Source: Patescibacteria group bacterium UBA6164 (GTDB lineage: Bacteria; Patescibacteriota; Gracilibacteria; BD1-5; UBA6164). From it: a stretch of DNA of 10,681 bases. The stretch is from the NCBI GenBank assembly GCA_002422305.1, contig DIUG01000062.1, positions 1 to 10,681 of the forward strand. Direction: 5' to 3'. This document shows positions 9,687 to 10,681 of the stretch, piece by piece. The notes below the pieces were generated by a model. It did no database searches, was not told the DNA's origin, and saw only the letters and a list, made by a program, of their open reading frames with translations. The position numbers and the translations under genes were made by a program. The stretch's first letter is position 1. The number at the start of each line of letters is the position of its first letter.

Positions 9687-10412
9687 TTACTTACTAAAAT
9701 AAACTCATATTTGCCCCAATCATAATCTATTACCTGTTCATATTCATACCAATTTGGATAAATGTAAAGCTCTATATAATAATATTTTTATATCTTTATC
9801 TATAGAACCAAGTATTTCATATTTCACTTTTCCTACTAATCATGCTTTGTTATTTCACTTAACTCGTACTAATCTAGTACAGATATCAAAACTTACTACA
9901 ATTACATTATTTTTAATTATTTGTTTGATTAAATCTATATCTAAATTGTATCAATATATTTTACTATATTTTCTAATTATAGATAATAAAAACACTTCTG
10001 GAATTGGTAATAATTGATTAATATCAACTCAATTTATTTCTTTTTTTATGATCGTTGGTGATTTAAATGAGATTTCAATTTTTTTATAATCATTATAAAT
10101 AGTAGTGTCATTATCAAAAATATTGAAATTGAAATCCAGTCATAATATATTAAATATTTTTCAATTTAAATTTATTTCTTTTTTGTTTTGGATAATACTT
10201 ATAATGTGATTAAAATTATCTTTTCAAATAATTGAAATACTAATAGAAAAATTATCATCATTTGATTTATTAATATTTGAAATAGATAATATAGAATCTT
10301 TTAGTTCTTTATTATCTCAAATGATATTTAAAACACTTCCTAATATACTATAATAATTATTTTTTATATAATTATTATCTATTTCGATTATTATTTTAAT
10401 AGAATATATCAT
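9687..10412 (-). CDS. cas6: Cas6, CRISPR pre-crRNA endoribonuclease
   Basis: A 241-residue RAMP-fold protein, expected to cut the repeat RNA to release crRNAs for the Csm complex. The C-terminus has the Cas6 glycine-rich loop GIGTGNRLGLGQIGVYF (223-239), and LVRVKGNNKAGLVGKVKYEI (181-200) matches the conserved Cas6 strand pair before it. The length is usual. No histidine is found before His69, although many Cas6 enzymes use a catalytic His around residues 30 to 50; the other His is at 217. It is the first gene of the operon. The ATG at 10412 is the first in the frame, with no Shine-Dalgarno sequence. One CGA codon is present at residue 183. Confidence 0.88.
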
Positions 10413-10425
10413 AGTATTTTGTAAA

Positions 10426-10608
10426 TTATATTATTAATAGTATATGATAAAAAAATATAATACAAATATATTTTCTATTTTTATATTCTTCTTCCATTTC
10501 ATTCCACTTATTGTTCAAAGCTGAAACAAGTGAATCTTTTGATTCTTTTGTAATTTCTTTTGTTTTATTATAGTCTTCAACATCTAAATATTGTTGGACT
10601 AAATATTT
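10426..10608 (-). pseudogene. 60-codon open frame without start, possible gene remnant
   Basis: Between TAA (10609-10611) and TAA (10426-10428) one minus-strand frame encodes a protein-like, acidic helical stretch (VEDYNKTKEITKESKDS, then ALNNKWNEMEEEYKNRKY) and then a hydrophobic tail. No ATG precedes the helical part. It looks like the C-terminal end of a lost gene. I do not recognise a family. The overlapping frame that does have an ATG (start 10581) is lysine-rich and unlike a protein. Confidence 0.3.
10439..10465 (-). promoter_or_regulatory. possible promoter of the cas operon
   Basis: On the minus strand TATACT (10444-10439) resembles a -10 box and TTGTAT (10465-10460) a -35 box, with a 15-base spacer, shorter than ideal. 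Transcription would begin close to 10431, giving a leader of about 20 bases before cas6. Such matches are easy to find in A+T-rich DNA. Confidence 0.35.
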
Positions 10609-10630
10609 TTAACTCCAACAATATTTAGAT
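10582..10630. repeat. perfect 17-bp inverted repeat with 15-base loop
   Basis: ATCTAAATATTGTTGGA (10582-10598) is exactly reverse-complementary to 10614-10630. The 15-base loop repeats the first nine bases of CTAAATATT (10584-10592 and 10599-10607). It lies upstream of the cas operon, after the hairpin at 10639. It could be a regulatory hairpin or operator, the end of a small mobile element, or a terminator-like structure. It is not a CRISPR array, because only one pair is present and it is inverted. Confidence 0.8.
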
Positions 10631-10638
10631 TATGCCAC

Positions 10639-10656
10639 AAAAACCACCTTGTGGTT
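10639..10656 (-). terminator. possible terminator hairpin of an upstream minus-strand gene
   Basis: Read on the minus strand, AACCAC - AAG - GTGGTT is followed by three more T. The stem is short (6 bp) and the T run interrupted early by G, so it is weak. It follows directly after a TAA (10660-10658). An alternative pairing CCACAA (10635-10640) with TTGTGG (10649-10654) exists. Confidence 0.4.
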
Positions 10657-10657
10657 C

Positions 10658-10681
10658 TTAAAACTTGCCTTCAAGAAACTT
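10658..10681 (-). CDS. possible C-terminal tail of a gene outside the window
   Basis: From the right edge the minus strand reads KFLEGKF and TAA, with the stop immediately before a small hairpin. Seven codons cannot identify a protein. The position of stop and hairpin is the only support. Confidence 0.2.
   Translation of the reverse strand, partial: KFLEGKF

Larger units (their letters stand above)
2166..10412 (-). other. type III-A (Csm) CRISPR-Cas operon with a Fic gene
   Basis: Eight minus-strand genes in a row: cas6, cas10, csm2, csm3, csm5, csm4, fic, CARF-HEPN. The gaps are 11, 26, 23, 24, 5, 9 and 4 bases, so they are very probably one transcript from a promoter above 10412 to the hairpin at 2145-2179. 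All crRNP subunits of a Csm complex are present, together with the crRNA-processing nuclease and a cyclic-oligoadenylate-type effector. Adaptation genes and an array are absent from the window. csm5 precedes csm4, unlike the common order. None of the eight genes has a clear Shine-Dalgarno sequence. Confidence 0.9.

Noticed and set aside
9754..10017. Plus-strand open frame of 87 codons
   Set aside because: It lies opposite cas6, whose glycine-rich loop and operon position are convincing.
10582..10630. CRISPR repeats
   Set aside because: The two copies are inverted, only 15 bases apart and not followed by further copies, so they are not an array.

Overview
The window reads as one stretch of a very A+T-rich genome that translates UGA as glycine (translation table 25). 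Under the standard code almost no long reading frame exists. With TGA read as Gly, nine full-length genes appear, all ending in TAA, and TGA falls where conserved glycines belong (Cas10 GGDD, Fic DGNGR, the CCA-enzyme GG motif). This code is known from Candidatus Absconditabacteria (SR1) and Gracilibacteria (BD1-5) of the Candidate Phyla Radiation, so the host is most likely one of these. The assignment is inferred from codon use and gene content only.

Left part, plus strand (1-2144): the C-terminal half of a PIF1/RecD-like helicase, whose upstream part is broken by stops and a frame change. It runs in the same open frame into a complete CCA-adding tRNA nucleotidyltransferase (cca, 828-2144), which has its own strong Shine-Dalgarno sequence. 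A bidirectional hairpin terminator (2145-2179) separates cca from the convergent operon.

Main part, minus strand (10412 down to 2166): a compact eight-gene operon, in transcription order cas6, cas10/csm1, csm2, csm3, csm5, csm4, fic, and a CARF-HEPN gene (csx1/csm6-like), with gaps of 4 to 26 bases. This is a type III-A (Csm) CRISPR-Cas effector module. Cas6 would process crRNA. Csm2/3/4/5 with Cas10 would form the RNA-guided complex, with Csm3 cutting target RNA. The Cas10 GGDD palm would make cyclic oligoadenylate, and the CARF-HEPN protein would answer it as an RNase. Cas10 has no N-terminal HD nuclease domain, so the locus looks like a signalling system rather than a DNA-cutting one. A Fic (AMP-transferase-type) protein with intact catalytic and self-inhibitory motifs sits between csm4 and the CARF-HEPN gene. 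It is the least expected component and a candidate second effector or regulator.

Right edge (10413-10681): a probable promoter for the operon, a short gene remnant without a start codon, a perfect 17-bp inverted repeat, and a small hairpin after what may be the tail of another minus-strand gene. No CRISPR array, no cas1/cas2, and no tRNA or rRNA gene is visible in the window.
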